From Rhodococcus_F sp040656415 (GTDB taxonomy: Bacteria > Actinomycetota > Actinomycetes > Mycobacteriales > Mycobacteriaceae): a stretch of DNA of 64,000 nucleotides. Position 1 is the first letter of the stretch; each line of letters begins with the position of its first letter. Location of the stretch: NCBI RefSeq assembly GCF_040656415.1, contig NZ_JBFAMC010000008.1, positions 1-64,000 of the forward strand. Direction: 5' to 3'. The notes under the pieces are model-generated. The model did not search any database. It worked only from the letters and a program-made list of their open reading frames with translations, and was not told where the DNA came from. Made by a program: the position numbers and the translations under genes. Shown piece by piece: positions 41,705 through 51,403 of the stretch.

Positions 41705-42578
41705 ACCGGGGTCAGCATCCGACGATTCCGACAAACGCGCACCCGAGAAGCCGCAAGAGGGAAACCTCGACCGCCAGATCGACAGCGAGTCAAGCCTTCC
41801 GCCCGAGTTCGGCTCGCCCTTCGATTACGACGCCACCGCCGAGGCTTCACTATCTCAGCCGCCCGCTACATCGGAGGCGACCCCGTCGCCGGCATCCTCC
41901 GGGACAGGGCCGGGCTGGGACACCTACTCAGGAATCGGCAACGGTCCGGGCTGGGGGTCAACACCCAGCTACCCGCCGCCGAGCGGAACCGCGTCGACCG
42001 CATCGTTTCCGAATGTGGACGAGACAACTCGACCGACGGCGTCCTCGACCGGCTACGAGCAGCCTCCGATACGGCCTGGCGGCCCAACCTATGGCGTACC
42101 AGACCCGAACTACGGCATGCACTCTGGCTACCAACAACCCGGATACGGCCAACCGGGCTTCCCGCCGGGCGGATACCCACAGCCCGGATTCGCGCAGCAA
42201 TTCGGCTACCCGGCGGGCGGTTATGGACTCTACGTTGATCCGACGGCACCGTACGGGCGTGATCCGCTGTCAGGTGAGCCGTATTCGGAAAAGTCGAAGG
42301 GTATTGCGGGGCTCCTTCAGATCGTTTTCGGGTTCTTCGCGATCTGCGGCGTCGGCAGGCTCTACGTGGGGAGCACGACAATCGGTCTCATCCAGTTGTT
42401 CGGATTCTTTCTCAGCATCCCGTTGATGCTTCTCGTCGGGATGGGTACGCAATTCGTGGTGTTCATCGCGATCGGGGTCATCCTCATGGGGGCTGTGTGG
42501 GTGTGGTCGCAGATCGACGGCATCATGATGCTGTCGGGAAGCGTCAAGGACGGACAGGGCAGGCCGCTGCGAAACTGA
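41697..42578 (+). CDS. TM2-domain membrane protein with Pro/Gly/Tyr-rich N-terminus
   Basis: About 293 aa. I prefer ATG 41697 because GAAGG lies 9 nt upstream inside the lgt end; ATG 41688 and 41691 are in frame. The first about 180 residues are disordered, with low-complexity repeats of GY, PGYGQPGF and GGYPQPGF. The C-terminal 95 residues contain KSKGIAGLLQIVFGFFAICG then GRLYVG and further hydrophobic segments, the pattern of the TM2 domain. Function is unknown; such proteins are common in actinobacteria. It overlaps lgt, so it is the last gene of the trp-lgt operon and is followed by a hairpin. Confidence 0.85.
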   Translation: MTEPGSASDDSDKRAPEKPQEGNLDRQIDSESSLPPEFGSPFDYDATAEASLSQPPATSEATPSPASSGTGPGWDTYSGIGNGPGWGSTPSYPPPSGTASTASFPNVDETTRPTASSTGYEQPPIRPGGPTYGVPDPNYGMHSGYQQPGYGQPGFPPGGYPQPGFAQQFGYPAGGYGLYVDPTAPYGRDPLSGEPYSEKSKGIAGLLQIVFGFFAICGVGRLYVGSTTIGLIQLFGFFLSIPLMLLVGMGTQFVVFIAIGVILMGAVWVWSQIDGIMMLSGSVKDGQGRPLRN

Positions 42579-42601
42579 CCTGATGTCCGACCTCATATCG
42601 T

Positions 42602-42633
42602 GTGGCCCGTGTTGCTGATGCGACACGGGCCAC
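42602..42633 (+). terminator. Hairpin ending the trp-lgt-TM2 operon
   Basis: GTGGCCCGTGT (42602-42612) and ACACGGGCCAC (42623-42633) form a perfect 11-bp stem with a 10-nt loop, 23 bp past the TM2 gene stop codon. No U tract follows. Placement between two operons supports a terminator. Confidence 0.75.
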
Positions 42634-42681
42634 TTGCGATTCCAGGGTGAGATTGGCATGTCTTGCCGGTATAAGTCCTGG

Positions 42682-42687
42682 TAAACT
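42682..42687 (+). promoter_or_regulatory. Candidate -10 box for gltB
   Basis: TAAACT fits the TANNNT actinobacterial -10 pattern and lies about 170 bp before the gltB start codon, just ahead of the structured leader. No well-spaced -35 box is visible (TTGCCG at 42663 is only 13 nt away). Confidence 0.4.
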
Positions 42688-42693
42688 AAGCGC

Positions 42694-42854
42694 GCCGGGT
42701 GTACGCCCGGCAGCAACCTTCACGGGCCGATGCTGTCCCGGAGGATCCCCGAACCGCAGCTGGCGCCCGTCGTGGCGACCCCACCAGGGGAGGTCGCCGA
42801 CAGCACGCATGGCGCGCGCACTGGTGGTCTCGCCTGCCGATGTGGAGGAATTCG
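42694..42854 (+). promoter_or_regulatory. Structured gltB 5' leader, possible regulatory RNA
   Basis: Three inverted repeats are packed in this leader: GCCGGG/CCCGGC (42694-42699 with 42706-42711), TGCTGTC/GACAGCA (42731-42737 with 42799-42805) and GGCGACC/GGTCGCC (42774-42780 with 42792-42798). The last stem ends exactly where the 3' arm of the middle one begins, so the two could stack coaxially. I could not match it to a named riboswitch. An in-frame GTG at 42699 exists but the long protein it implies lacks similarity to GltB. Confidence 0.4.
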
Positions 42855-45800
42855 GTGCTGTTTTCTCAGTCGCCCGGTCCACAGGGTCTGTACGACCCGG
42901 ATCAGGAAGCCGATTCGTGCGGTGTCGCCATGGTGGCGGACGTACACGGTCGTCGCTCGCATTCCATTGTCTCCGACGCGCTCCTCGCGCTGGAGAATCT
43001 CGATCACCGTGGTGCGGCGGGCTCGGAGCCGAACAGCGGAGATGGTGCCGGTATCCTGCTCCAACTCCCCACCGAGTTCTTCGGTGATGTCGTCGAGTTC
43101 GGGTTACCCGATCCAGCCGAGGACGGAACCAGCACTTATGCGGCAGGAATTTGCTTCCTGCCGCGAGGATCACGGGGGCGCGCGATTGCCCAGCGGCGCG
43201 TGTCCGATCTCGCCGCCGACGAGGGCTTGGAGGTTCTCGGATGGCGCGAGGTTCCCGTCGACCCGGATGGTGCGAATCTCGGGGCTGCGGCGCGTGATTG
43301 CGCGCCGCATATGAGTCTGGTGTTCGTGGCTGCGCCGGCGGTTCGAGGAGTCCGCCCGAGTGGGCTCGCGCTCGACCGCCTGGTTTATCCGCTTCGCAAG
43401 CGCGCAGAGCGGGCAACCCCCGAGGTCGAGGCCGACGGAACCGGTATGTACTTCGCGTCGCTGTCGAGCAGGACGATGGTCTATAAAGGGATGCTGACCA
43501 CATCCCAGCTCTCGCAATACTTTCCGGATCTACGCGATCCACGGACCGTGAGCGCGATCGCGGTAGTGCACAGCAGGTTCTCGACCAATACCTTTCCCTC
43601 CTGGCCGCTGGCGCATCCGTTTCGCTACGTCGCGCACAACGGAGAAATCAACACCGTGCAGGGCAATCGGAATCGCATGCGGGCGCGGGAGGCCCTGTTG
43701 TCGAGTTCGGTGATTCCGGGTGACCTCGAGCGCCTGTATCCCATCTGCACTTCGGGAGCCTCGGATTCGGCGTCGTTCGATGAGGTCCTCGAGTTGCTGC
43801 ACCTCGCAGGGCGCAGCGTGCCGCACGTCTTGATGATGATGATTCCTGAGGCGTGGGAGAACGACCGGCAGATGTGCCCCCATTTGCGGTCGTTCTACCG
43901 ATTCCACGCCTCGCTCATGGAGCCGTGGGACGGGCCGGCGTGTGTCACCTTCACCGATGGCACCGTCGTAGGCGCCGTGCTGGACCGCAACGGTCTGCGT
44001 CCTGGCCGTTGGTGTCAGACCGTAGACGGTCGGGTGATACTCGCCAGCGAAAGCGGAGTGCTCGACGTGCCGCAGGCCGAGATCGTGGCGAAAGGACGAC
44101 TGGAGCCCGGGCGAATGTTTCTGGTCGACACGTCAGAGGGGCGGGTCGTACCCGACGACGAAGTCAAGGCCCGGTTGGCTTCGGAGCAACCGTACGAGGA
44201 ATGGCTGTATGCGGGTCTGCTCGAACTCAAGGCATTGCCCGCGCGCCCACACGTCCAGCACAATCACGAGTCCGTGGTGCGACGCCAGGTGGCGTTCGGA
44301 TACACCGAGGAGGAACTGCGCGTCCTGCTCGGGCCGATGGCGACATCCGGCGGCGAACCTCTCGGCTCGATGGGAACGGATACGCCGATCGCTGTCATGT
44401 CGCAGCGCTCACGGCTGCTGTACGACTACTTCATCGAACTTTTCGCGCAAGTCACCAACCCTCCACTGGACGCTATCCGTGAGGACATCGTGACATCGAT
44501 GTCCCGGGTCATGGGCCCGGAGCAGAATCTGCTGGAGCCGACAGCGGCGTCTTGTCGGCAGATCGTGCTCCCGTGGCCGGTACTCGACAACGAAGAACTC
44601 AACAAGATCATCAACGTCAACGAGGACGGCAACCATCCAGGCCTCGCGGCGACGGTTTTGCGCGCACTGTACGACGTCGGACGTGGGGGTGCGGGGCTCG
44701 CCGAGGCGATCGAGGAGTTGCGTGCGACGGCGAGCGCCGCGATCGCGGACGGATATCGGACTTTGGTGATCTCGGATCGGGACTCGGACCACACCAGAGC
44801 CCCCATCCCGTCGTTGCTGGCGGTCGCAGCGGTGCATCACCATCTCGTGCGCACCAAGGAGCGCACCAAGGTCGCTTTGGTGGTCGAGTCCGGCGACGCA
44901 CGGGAGGTACACCACATCGCACTGCTGATCGGGTACGGCGCCGCAGCCGTCAACCCATACCTCGCAATGGAGTCCATAGACGATCTCGTGTCCGAGGGCG
45001 AGCTTTCCGGTGTCGCGCACGCTATCGCTGTGAGGAACTACCTCACCGCGCTGGGTAAGGGTGTTCTCAAGGTGATGTCGAAGATGGGCATCTCTACAGT
45101 CGGCTCGTACACCGCAGCGCAGGTGTTCGAGGCGATCGGGTTGGACCGTGACCTCGTTGGCGAGTACTTCACAGGAACGGTCAGCAAACTCGGCGGCGCC
45201 GGTCTGGATGAGATCGCACATGAGGTGATGCTCCGGCACCGGCAGGCGTATCCGGACAACCGCGCAGGGATCGCTCACCGGCGACTCGAGGATGGTGGCG
45301 AATACCAGTACCGCCGGGACGGCGAATTGCACCTGTTCACCCCGGAGACGGTATTCCTGCTGCAGCACGCCACCCGGACCGGTCGGCGCGAGGTGTTCGC
45401 CAAGTACAGCGACGAGGTGAATCGGCTTGCGGAGGCCGGTGGTGTGCTGCGCGGTCTGTTCACGTTCCGCGAGGGAGTTCGCCCCCCTGTTCCGCTCGAC
45501 GAGGTCGAGTCGGCCGAGAAAATCGTCACCCGGTTCAACACCGGCGCGATGAGTTATGGATCCATCTCAGCCGAGACACACGAGACGTTGGCGATCGCGA
45601 TGAACAATCTCGGTGGTCGCTCCAATTCGGGAGAGGGCGGTGAGAACGTCGACCGCCTCTACGATCGGTCTCGGCGCAGCGAAGTCAAGCAAGTAGCGAG
45701 CGGGCGGTTCGGCGTCACCAGTGCTTATTTGGTCAATGCAAGCGACATCCAGATCAAGATTGCGCAGGGGGCCAAGCCGGGTGAAGGCGGCCAGTTGCCG

Positions 45801-47438
45801 GCATTCAAGGTTTACCCGTGGATTGCGGAGACTCGGCATTCGACGCCTGGAGTCGGGCTGATCTCGCCTCCGCCGCACCACGACATCTACTCGATCGAAG
45901 ATCTCGCGCAGCTGATCCACGACCTCAAGAACGCCAATGATCAGGCACGCGTCCATGTGAAGTTGGTGAGTTCGGTAGGTGTGGGCACCGTCGCCGCCGG
46001 CGTCAGCAAGGCGCACGCCGACGTGGTTCTCATCTCCGGCAACGACGGCGGCACCGGCGCCACTCCGCTCACGTCGATGAAGCACGCCGGAGCGCCGTGG
46101 GAAATCGGCTTGGCTGACGCGCAGCAGACGCTCGTACTCAACGGCCTCCGCGACCGGATCACCGTTCAGTGTGACGGCGGTATGCGTACCGCGCGTGACG
46201 TCATCGTCGCGACGTTGCTGGGGGCTGAGGAGTTCGGGTTTTCCACCGCGCCGCTGATTGTGGCCGGGTGCGTCATGATGCGCGTCTGCCATCTCGACAC
46301 CTGCCCTGTGGGTGTGGCAACGCAGAACCCGGAACTACGCAAGCGGTATACCGGCAAACCGGAGTTCGTGGAGGAATTCTTCCGTTTCATCGCCGAGGGC
46401 GTGCGGGAGTATCTCGCAGACCTGGGGTTCCGTAGCGTCGACGAGGCAGTCGGACACGCCGAAGTGCTGGAGACCGCGCAAGGGATCGCGCACTGGAAGA
46501 ACCGAGGCCTCGACCTGACACCGATCTTCGCCGTCGCCAGTGGGCCGGACGGAACAACTCTCCCGCAGCGCCGCAGGATTGTCGACCAGGACCACGGCCT
46601 CGACCGTGCTTTGGATCGCACGCTCATCCAACTCGCGGAGGGCGCTCTCGAGGACGCACACGCGGTGGAGATCGAGATGCCTGTGCGCAACGTCAACCGG
46701 ACAGTCGGCACCCTGCTCGGAGCGGAAGTCACCCGCCGGTACGGCATCGCAGGCCTGCCCGACGACACGATCCGGCTGAGGTTCACGGGGTCGGCAGGGC
46801 AGTCGCTGGGGTCGTTCCTGCCGCCGGGTGTCACCATCGACCTCGTAGGCGACGCGAATGACTATGTCGGCAAGGGTCTTTCGGGTGGACGCATCGCCGT
46901 CCGGCCCGCCGATGATGTTCTGTTCGTGGCCGAGACCCAGGTGATCGCCGGCAACACGCTGTTGTATGGGGCGACTTCGGGGGAGTTGTATCTCCGAGGA
47001 CGCGTGGGTGAACGCTTCGCGGTACGTAACTCCGGCGCGTCAGCGGTGGTGGAAGGCGTCGGAGACCACGCGTGCGAGTACATGACGGGTGGGCGTGTGG
47101 TGGTCCTGGGACCGACTGGGCGGAACTTGGCGGCGGGAATGTCCGGCGGGATTGCTTACGTCTTGGAACTCGATCCGGCGAACGTGAACCAGGCCATGGT
47201 GAAGCTGCTTCAGCTCGACTCCGAGGACCTCGGCTGGCTACGCGATGCAGTTACCCGACACCACCGCTGGACTGGCTCTACGGTGGCAGCGTCGATACTC
47301 GCGGACTGGCCCCGGCGCTCCGCCCTGTTCACGAAGGTGATGCCCGTCGACTACGAGCGGGTACTCGAAGCGACCCGGATCGCCAAGGCCGCAGGGCTCG
47401 ACGTAGACACCGCGATCATGGAGGCGACAGGTGGCTGA
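42855..47438 (+). CDS. gltB: Glutamate synthase large subunit
   Basis: Transfers the amide of glutamine to 2-oxoglutarate with reducing power from GltD. About 1527 aa from GTG 42855, supported by GGAGGAA just upstream. The first 22 residues form a short propeptide ending before Cys in EADSCGVAM; that Cys becomes the N-terminal nucleophile of the class II glutaminase domain. The FMN-binding synthase domain includes NSGEGGENVDRLY, HHDIYSIEDLAQLI and SGNDGGTGATPL. A 3Fe-4S cluster is bound by C-x5-C-x4-C in CVMMRVCHLDTCPVG. The C-terminal GXGXG-repeat region follows. The stop overlaps gltD. Confidence 0.97.
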   Translation: MLFSQSPGPQGLYDPDQEADSCGVAMVADVHGRRSHSIVSDALLALENLDHRGAAGSEPNSGDGAGILLQLPTEFFGDVVEFGLPDPAEDGTSTYAAGICFLPRGSRGRAIAQRRVSDLAADEGLEVLGWREVPVDPDGANLGAAARDCAPHMSLVFVAAPAVRGVRPSGLALDRLVYPLRKRAERATPEVEADGTGMYFASLSSRTMVYKGMLTTSQLSQYFPDLRDPRTVSAIAVVHSRFSTNTFPSWPLAHPFRYVAHNGEINTVQGNRNRMRAREALLSSSVIPGDLERLYPICTSGASDSASFDEVLELLHLAGRSVPHVLMMMIPEAWENDRQMCPHLRSFYRFHASLMEPWDGPACVTFTDGTVVGAVLDRNGLRPGRWCQTVDGRVILASESGVLDVPQAEIVAKGRLEPGRMFLVDTSEGRVVPDDEVKARLASEQPYEEWLYAGLLELKALPARPHVQHNHESVVRRQVAFGYTEEELRVLLGPMATSGGEPLGSMGTDTPIAVMSQRSRLLYDYFIELFAQVTNPPLDAIREDIVTSMSRVMGPEQNLLEPTAASCRQIVLPWPVLDNEELNKIINVNEDGNHPGLAATVLRALYDVGRGGAGLAEAIEELRATASAAIADGYRTLVISDRDSDHTRAPIPSLLAVAAVHHHLVRTKERTKVALVVESGDAREVHHIALLIGYGAAAVNPYLAMESIDDLVSEGELSGVAHAIAVRNYLTALGKGVLKVMSKMGISTVGSYTAAQVFEAIGLDRDLVGEYFTGTVSKLGGAGLDEIAHEVMLRHRQAYPDNRAGIAHRRLEDGGEYQYRRDGELHLFTPETVFLLQHATRTGRREVFAKYSDEVNRLAEAGGVLRGLFTFREGVRPPVPLDEVESAEKIVTRFNTGAMSYGSISAETHETLAIAMNNLGGRSNSGEGGENVDRLYDRSRRSEVKQVASGRFGVTSAYLVNASDIQIKIAQGAKPGEGGQLPAFKVYPWIAETRHSTPGVGLISPPPHHDIYSIEDLAQLIHDLKNANDQARVHVKLVSSVGVGTVAAGVSKAHADVVLISGNDGGTGATPLTSMKHAGAPWEIGLADAQQTLVLNGLRDRITVQCDGGMRTARDVIVATLLGAEEFGFSTAPLIVAGCVMMRVCHLDTCPVGVATQNPELRKRYTGKPEFVEEFFRFIAEGVREYLADLGFRSVDEAVGHAEVLETAQGIAHWKNRGLDLTPIFAVASGPDGTTLPQRRRIVDQDHGLDRALDRTLIQLAEGALEDAHAVEIEMPVRNVNRTVGTLLGAEVTRRYGIAGLPDDTIRLRFTGSAGQSLGSFLPPGVTIDLVGDANDYVGKGLSGGRIAVRPADDVLFVAETQVIAGNTLLYGATSGELYLRGRVGERFAVRNSGASAVVEGVGDHACEYMTGGRVVVLGPTGRNLAAGMSGGIAYVLELDPANVNQAMVKLLQLDSEDLGWLRDAVTRHHRWTGSTVAASILADWPRRSALFTKVMPVDYERVLEATRIAKAAGLDVDTAIMEATGG

Positions 47439-48933
47439 TCCACGGGGTTTTCTGCGCATCGTCAAGAAGGAGGCGCCCAAGCGTCCCGTCGCCGAACGGG
47501 TGAACGACTGGCGCGAGGTGGGCGTGCCCCAGAGTCAAGCGGAGCGTGATGCCGAGGTATCCGAGCAGGCGACGCGATGCATGGATTGCGGAATTCCGTT
47601 CTGCCTCTCGGGGAGTGCGGGCTGTCCGTTGGGGAACCTGATTCCGGAGTGGAACGATCTGGTTCGGCGTGGTCGATGGGAGGCAGCGAGCGAGCGACTC
47701 CATGCCACCAACAACTTCCCCGAATTCACGGGACGGCTCTGCCCGGCCCCATGTGAGTCGGCATGCGTGCTTGCACTCGCCGACACCCACACCACCGGTA
47801 GCGTCACGATCAAGCGGATCGAGCAGACCATTGCGGATGTCGCGTGGGAATCAGGTGCGGTCGAGCCCAAGCCGCCGATGATCGCCACGGGCTACTCGGT
47901 GGCGGTGGTCGGGTCCGGTCCCGCGGGCCTCGCCGCAGCACAGCAACTGACTCGCGCGGGGCATGATGTCACCGTCTACGAGCGTGACGACAGGCTCGGG
48001 GGACTGCTGCGTTACGGCATCCCGGAATTCAAGATGGACAAGTCGATTCTCGATCAGCGTCTCATGCAGATGCGAGCGGAGGGAACGCACTTCGTCACCG
48101 ACTGCGAGGTGGGGGTCGATCTCACGGTCGAGCAGCTACGGACGACGTTCGATGCGGTGGTCCTCGCGATCGGCGCCCTGCGGTCGCGGGACATCCCGGC
48201 AGTCGAGGGTCGCAAGCTGGATGGGATCCACCTCGCGATGGAACACCTCGTCACCTCGAACAGGGAGTGCGAGGGCGACGGTCCCGCGAAGATCACCGCG
48301 AAGGGAAAGCACGTTGTCATCATCGGCGGCGGCGACACAGGCGCCGACTGCCTCGGAACTGCACACCGACAGGGCGCGCTGTCGGTGACGCAGTTGGACT
48401 ACAACCCTGAGTTGCCGGTTGGCCGGAACGAGTCCGAAACTCCGTGGCCGATGTGGCCGATGGTGCTGCGGACGTCTCCCGCCCACGCCGAGGGTGGTGT
48501 ACGCCGATATCAGGTTGCTGTTCAACGTTTCCTCGGCGACGAGTACGGCAATGTGCGGTCCATGGTCCTCGCCGAGGTCCGGGTTACCCGTGAGGACGGC
48601 AAACGTACGATTACGCCGGTGGGCGAGGAGATCGAGTTGCCTTGCGAACTTGCACTGCTCGCGATCGGGTTCGAAGGTGTCGACCTGGGGCCGCTGCTCG
48701 ACGACTACGGACTGTCTCCGACCCCGCGGGGAGTCCTCTCGTGTGGACCGGACTGGCAGACCGACGCGCCCGGCGTCTTCGTCTGCGGCGACGCGCATCG
48801 GGGTGCATCGCTTGTGGTATGGGCGATCGCCGAGGGCCGGTCCGCGGCACACGCGGTCGATGTGTACCTCACCGGCGCTTCGAACCTGCCTTCACCAGTG
48901 CATCCGATGGCGATCCCGCTTGCAGTTCTCTGA
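47431..48933 (+). CDS. gltD: Glutamate synthase small subunit
   Basis: FAD- and NADPH-binding partner that feeds electrons to GltB. 500 aa from GTG 47431, overlapping the gltB end by 8 bp. The N-terminal part has two cysteine clusters, CMDCGIPFCLSGSAGCPLGN and CPAPCESAC, which bind 4Fe-4S centres. The FAD site VVGSGPAGLAAAQQL lies near residue 155 and the NADPH site IIGGGDTGADC near 295. C-terminal VFVCGDAHRGASLVVWAI is typical. The next gene starts 38 bp later from its own promoter. Confidence 0.97.
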   Translation: MADPRGFLRIVKKEAPKRPVAERVNDWREVGVPQSQAERDAEVSEQATRCMDCGIPFCLSGSAGCPLGNLIPEWNDLVRRGRWEAASERLHATNNFPEFTGRLCPAPCESACVLALADTHTTGSVTIKRIEQTIADVAWESGAVEPKPPMIATGYSVAVVGSGPAGLAAAQQLTRAGHDVTVYERDDRLGGLLRYGIPEFKMDKSILDQRLMQMRAEGTHFVTDCEVGVDLTVEQLRTTFDAVVLAIGALRSRDIPAVEGRKLDGIHLAMEHLVTSNRECEGDGPAKITAKGKHVVIIGGGDTGADCLGTAHRQGALSVTQLDYNPELPVGRNESETPWPMWPMVLRTSPAHAEGGVRRYQVAVQRFLGDEYGNVRSMVLAEVRVTREDGKRTITPVGEEIELPCELALLAIGFEGVDLGPLLDDYGLSPTPRGVLSCGPDWQTDAPGVFVCGDAHRGASLVVWAIAEGRSAAHAVDVYLTGASNLPSPVHPMAIPLAVL

Positions 48934-48958
48934 AATAGAGAAGGTCGTGTGGGGCGAC

Positions 48959-48964
48959 TAGGCT
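48959..48964 (+). promoter_or_regulatory. -10 box for pyk, leaderless start likely
   Basis: TAGGCT ends 7 nt before the GTG start codon of pyk. Transcription would therefore begin at or next to the first codon, and no RBS is present. No clear -35 match was found. Confidence 0.55.
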
Positions 48965-48971
48965 CGGGGCC

Positions 48972-50390
48972 GTGAACCGACGCACGAAGATCGTATGCAC
49001 CCTTGGGCCTGCTACCGCAACCAGTGACCGTATTCGCGAACTGGTCGTAAGCGGCATGGACGTGGCCCGGCTGAACTTCAGCCACGGCGATCACTCCGAC
49101 CATGAGGAGAACTACAAGCGCGTCCGCGCGGCCTCGGATGAGACGGGGAAGGCGGTAGGTATCCTCGCGGACCTACAGGGTCCGAAGATTCGCCTGGGTC
49201 GGTTCGCCGAAGGTCGCACCGTCTGGGCGACGGGCGAACTCGTGCGCATCACGGTCGAAGACTGCGAGGGGACTCACGACCGGGTGTCGACCACCTACAA
49301 GCAGCTCGCCGGGGACGCCAGGGCGGGTGATCGGCTTCTGATCGACGACGGCAAGGTGGGTCTCGTCGTCACCGAAGTGGAGGGGAACGACGTCATCTGC
49401 CGGGTCACCGAGGGTGGTCCGGTCAGCAACAACAAGGGTTTGTCTCTGCCGGGGATGAACGTATCGGTCCCGGCACTGTCTGAAAAGGACGTCGCCGACC
49501 TCGAATTCGCGCTGGAACTCGGTGTCGACTTCATCGCCTTGTCGTTCGTGCGTTCACCGGCCGACATAGAGCTGGTTCACGCTGTCATGGATCGGGTCGG
49601 TCGCCGCATCCCGGTCATCGCCAAGCTGGAAAAGCCCGAGGCGATCGACAACCTGGAGGCCATCGTCCTGGCGTTCGATGCGGTGATGGTCGCCCGTGGC
49701 GACCTGGGCGTCGAACTGCCACTCGAGCAGGTGCCGTTGGTGCAGAAGCGGGCCATCCAGATCGCCCGCGAGAATGCGAAGCCGGTGATCGTCGCGACAC
49801 AGATGCTCGAGTCGATGATCGAGAACTCCAGGCCCACCAGGGCAGAGGCGTCAGACGTCGCGAATGCCGTTCTCGACGGTGCCGATGCCGTGATGTTGTC
49901 CGGTGAGACTTCGGTCGGCAAGTACGTGATGGAGACCGTGCGGACGATGGCCCGGATCGTCGAGGCTGTGGAGGGGGAGTCGACTCGCGTACCGCCGTTG
50001 ACGCACGTACCGCGAACAAAGCGTGGCGTGATCTCCTACGCGGCCAGGGACATCGGCGAGCGCCTGGACGCGAAGGCGTTGGTCGCATTCACACAGTCGG
50101 GGGACACGGTGCGGCGTCTTGCGCGATTGCACACCCCGCTGCCGTTGCTCGCATTCACCCCGCTGGCAGAGGTGCGGAGTCAGTTGTCACTGACATGGGG
50201 AACGGAGACTTTCCTCGTGGATCCGGTCGAAGACACGGACGCAATGGTGCGCCAGGTCGACACCGCGCTTCTCGGACTCGGGCGGTATCAAAAGGGTGAG
50301 TTGGTGATAATCGTCGCCGGATCGCCGCCCGGAACCGTAGGCTCAACCAACCTGATCCATGTCCACAGAATCGGCGAAGAGGACCACTAG
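48972..50390 (+). CDS. pyk: Pyruvate kinase
   Basis: Last step of glycolysis, phosphoenolpyruvate plus ADP to pyruvate plus ATP. 472 aa from GTG 48972 (VNRRTKIVCTLGPAT). Conserved segments are MDVARLNFSHGDH, ILADLQGPKIRLG, the active-site IPVIAKLEKPEAIDN (catalytic Lys), VMVARGDLGVELP, and ATQMLESMIENSRPTRAE. The length is usual for an actinobacterial enzyme without an extra PEP-utiliser domain. The end overlaps the annotated tesB start or abuts its alternative start. Confidence 0.97.
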   Translation: MNRRTKIVCTLGPATATSDRIRELVVSGMDVARLNFSHGDHSDHEENYKRVRAASDETGKAVGILADLQGPKIRLGRFAEGRTVWATGELVRITVEDCEGTHDRVSTTYKQLAGDARAGDRLLIDDGKVGLVVTEVEGNDVICRVTEGGPVSNNKGLSLPGMNVSVPALSEKDVADLEFALELGVDFIALSFVRSPADIELVHAVMDRVGRRIPVIAKLEKPEAIDNLEAIVLAFDAVMVARGDLGVELPLEQVPLVQKRAIQIARENAKPVIVATQMLESMIENSRPTRAEASDVANAVLDGADAVMLSGETSVGKYVMETVRTMARIVEAVEGESTRVPPLTHVPRTKRGVISYAARDIGERLDAKALVAFTQSGDTVRRLARLHTPLPLLAFTPLAEVRSQLSLTWGTETFLVDPVEDTDAMVRQVDTALLGLGRYQKGELVIIVAGSPPGTVGSTNLIHVHRIGEEDH

Positions 50391-51312
50391 GTTGAGCGAA
50401 GTCGCGGCGAAGACAGATCTGCAGATCCTTCTCGAGCTTCTCGATCTCGACAAGATCGGGGAGGACACCTACAGAGGTCGGCATCCCGCGCAGGTGGGTA
50501 ACAGGACGTTCGGAGGTCAATTGATCTCCCAGGCGCTCGTCGCCGCCGGGAACACCGTGATCGGTGAGCGCGCTGTGCACGCCGTCAACGCCCACTTCAT
50601 CCGTGGCGGCGACGTCAAGGAAGACATCGAGTACCGCGTGGAGCGGCACCGTGACGGCCGCGCATTCGCAAACCGGCAGGTCACCGCACTGCAGAACGGT
50701 CAGGAACTGTTCGTCATGCTCGCGGCGTTCCAGGACTGGGGGAACGGTCTCGAGCACGCGGTCACGGTGCCGGACGTCCCCTTTCCGGACGCACTACCGC
50801 CGCTGGGCGATCACCTGAGGGGCTATGAGGACAGATTGAAGATGTTTGTCGATGCCCTCAAGCCGATCGACATTCGCTACGCGAACGATCCGTCCTGGAT
50901 CATGAAGGGTACTGGTGAGAAGCTCAGGCACAACCGGGTCTGGATGAAGGCGGATGGCGATCTTCCCGAGGATCCATTGGTGCACGTCGCCGTCATGGGC
51001 TACTCCTCGGACACGACGGTTCTCGATTCCATCATCACCACCCACGGATTGTCGTGGGGACTGGACCGGATCGTCGCTGCCACCGTCAACCACTCCATAT
51101 GGTTCCACCGTCCGTTCCGGTTCGACGAGTGGATGCTCTACGCCACCGAGTCGCCCGTCGCCGCGGGTTCACGTGGGCTGGCCACGGGACGATTTTTCTC
51201 CCTCGAAGGCCAGTTGCTCGCTACCGTCGTTCAGGAAGGCCTGATACGCCATTTCCCTCGCAGGAATGGTGCTCAAGCGATTTCCGTGGCGGCCAACTGT
51301 GTTGAACGCTAG
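50359..51312 (+). CDS. tesB: Acyl-CoA thioesterase II
   Basis: Hydrolyses acyl-CoA to free fatty acid and CoA; double hot-dog fold. 317 aa from ATG 50359, which overlaps pyk by 32 bp and has a poor RBS. TTG 50392, just past the pyk stop and preceded by AGAGGA, would give 306 aa and is a credible alternative. Family features are GNRTFGGQLISQAL, FIRGGDVKEDIEYRV, the catalytic Asp region MGYSSDTTVLDS, NHSIWFHRPFRFDEW and C-terminal ATVVQEGLIR (catalytic Gln). The pyk-tesB pair is the same as in mycobacteria (Rv1617-Rv1618). Confidence 0.93.
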   Translation: MSTESAKRTTRLSEVAAKTDLQILLELLDLDKIGEDTYRGRHPAQVGNRTFGGQLISQALVAAGNTVIGERAVHAVNAHFIRGGDVKEDIEYRVERHRDGRAFANRQVTALQNGQELFVMLAAFQDWGNGLEHAVTVPDVPFPDALPPLGDHLRGYEDRLKMFVDALKPIDIRYANDPSWIMKGTGEKLRHNRVWMKADGDLPEDPLVHVAVMGYSSDTTVLDSIITTHGLSWGLDRIVAATVNHSIWFHRPFRFDEWMLYATESPVAAGSRGLATGRFFSLEGQLLATVVQEGLIRHFPRRNGAQAISVAANCVER

Positions 51313-51403
51313 TTGGCGCCGGCAGTGGAGACTTCGAAGGATCTAGGCTTCGACTTCGCTATTTGTTGTTGTGAGTTTCACCTCGCCAAGGGGGACGTAG
51401 GTA

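Noticed and set aside
42699..42854. N-terminal extension of GltB from GTG 42699
   Set aside because: Arg-rich sequence unlike GltB; the RBS GGAGGAA and the normal propeptide point to GTG 42855.
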